Shown piece by piece: positions 44,202 to 44,386 of a stretch of 44,386 nt of DNA. The notes below the pieces were generated by a model, which saw only the letters and a program-made list of their open reading frames with translations, had not been told where the DNA came from and did no database searches. The stretch is from positions 1-44,386 of the forward strand of contig MDVS01000039.1 of the NCBI GenBank assembly GCA_001940645.1. The letters are read 5' to 3'. Numbering within the stretch: position 1 is the stretch's first letter; the number at the start of each line of letters is the position of its first letter. The position numbers were made by a program, and so were the translations under genes. The DNA is from Candidatus Heimdallarchaeota archaeon LC_3. GTDB lineage: Archaea > Asgardarchaeota > Heimdallarchaeia > Hodarchaeales > LC-3.

Positions 44202-44386
44202 ATGAAATATAATAATGTCAAACAAAACAAAATAATATTTAATATTAATAAAATGCCTATTTTAAAATTTGATAGTCTTTTATTAGTTATATCATTTGTT
44301 ATTTTATTGTACAGTTTATCATTGCTAGTAATACCTAATTTTTTTCAAAATCAAGGCCTTTATACCTTTACAATAAACCATTTTGT
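44202..44386 (+). CDS. N-terminal part of a membrane protein (3' end outside window)
   Basis: The frame opens at ATG 44202 (a second ATG at 44253 is possible) and runs to the window edge. The 61 visible residues are basic and Asn-rich (YNNVKQNKIIFNINKMPI), followed by a membrane helix (LLLVISFVILLYSLSLLVI). A short purine-rich stretch (GTAGAAAG) precedes the start. Too short for family assignment. Confidence 0.5.
   Translation, partial: MKYNNVKQNKIIFNINKMPILKFDSLLLVISFVILLYSLSLLVIPNFFQNQGLYTFTINHF

Noticed and set aside
1..44386. CRISPR array or prophage
   Set aside because: No regularly spaced repeats, cas genes, capsid, terminase, portal or integrase genes are seen.

Overview
The window is AT-rich (about 70% A+T by eye) and reads as a chromosomal contig of an archaeon, most likely an Asgard archaeon. 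The reasons are a longin-like/winged-helix protein at 482-1120, a thiolase paired with a DUF35 Zn-ribbon/OB protein as in archaea, TrpB2, an HxlR regulator, secreted proteins with archaeal-type C-terminal anchors (one with a PGF-like tail), a Ski2-type helicase, and very few Shine-Dalgarno sites with frequent TTG starts. The exact lineage cannot be fixed from the sequence. I saw no rRNA, tRNA or CRISPR array.

Layout. 1-1120: end of a TerB-like helical protein and the longin/winged-helix gene. 1145-3171 (minus): likely operon of thiolase, DUF35 protein and a low-molecular-weight tyrosine phosphatase whose start codon is missing. 3350-4066: small protein plus nucleotidyltransferase-fold protein, laid out like a toxin-antitoxin pair but with degenerate catalytic positions. 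4336-5552: 75-bp direct repeat, then a winged-helix/SAM methyltransferase. 6110-7214: membrane protein with a possible PH-like domain and HxlR regulator.

7.4-25.4 kb is an accessory region full of broken or start-less genes: Zn-ribbon protein, LRR remnant, M50-like pseudoprotease with an out-of-frame upstream piece, a large Zn-finger protein whose nuclease-like C-terminal domain is split by an in-frame amber codon, a frameshifted DUF4177 protein, decayed secreted genes, and an insertion sequence. The insertion sequence has inverted repeats and a candidate GAATT target duplication, a poly-A frameshift in its transposase, and sits inside a UvrA-like ABC ATPase pseudogene. Last comes a PGF-tailed secreted protein interrupted by an in-frame ochre codon. 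Three large unrecognised proteins (10.2-16.5 kb) lie here and are the best candidates for something undescribed. Intact between them are a REC-PAS-PAS-PAS histidine kinase and a few small genes.

25.5-44.4 kb is mostly intact: a secreted beta-rich protein, VOC protein, MBL-fold hydrolase, Ski2-like helicase, SQR-like flavoprotein, an isoleucyl-tRNA synthetase with an unusual HHAW signature, TrpB2, membrane histidine kinase, a cytosolic-looking S10 serine carboxypeptidase, a metal-dependent amidohydrolase and the start of a membrane protein. The 1.1-kb gap at 37.1-38.2 kb holds a candidate structured RNA and a terminator-like hairpin. The mix of intact housekeeping genes with many single-lesion accessory genes suggests either real decay in a mobile-element-rich stretch or local consensus errors in a metagenome assembly.
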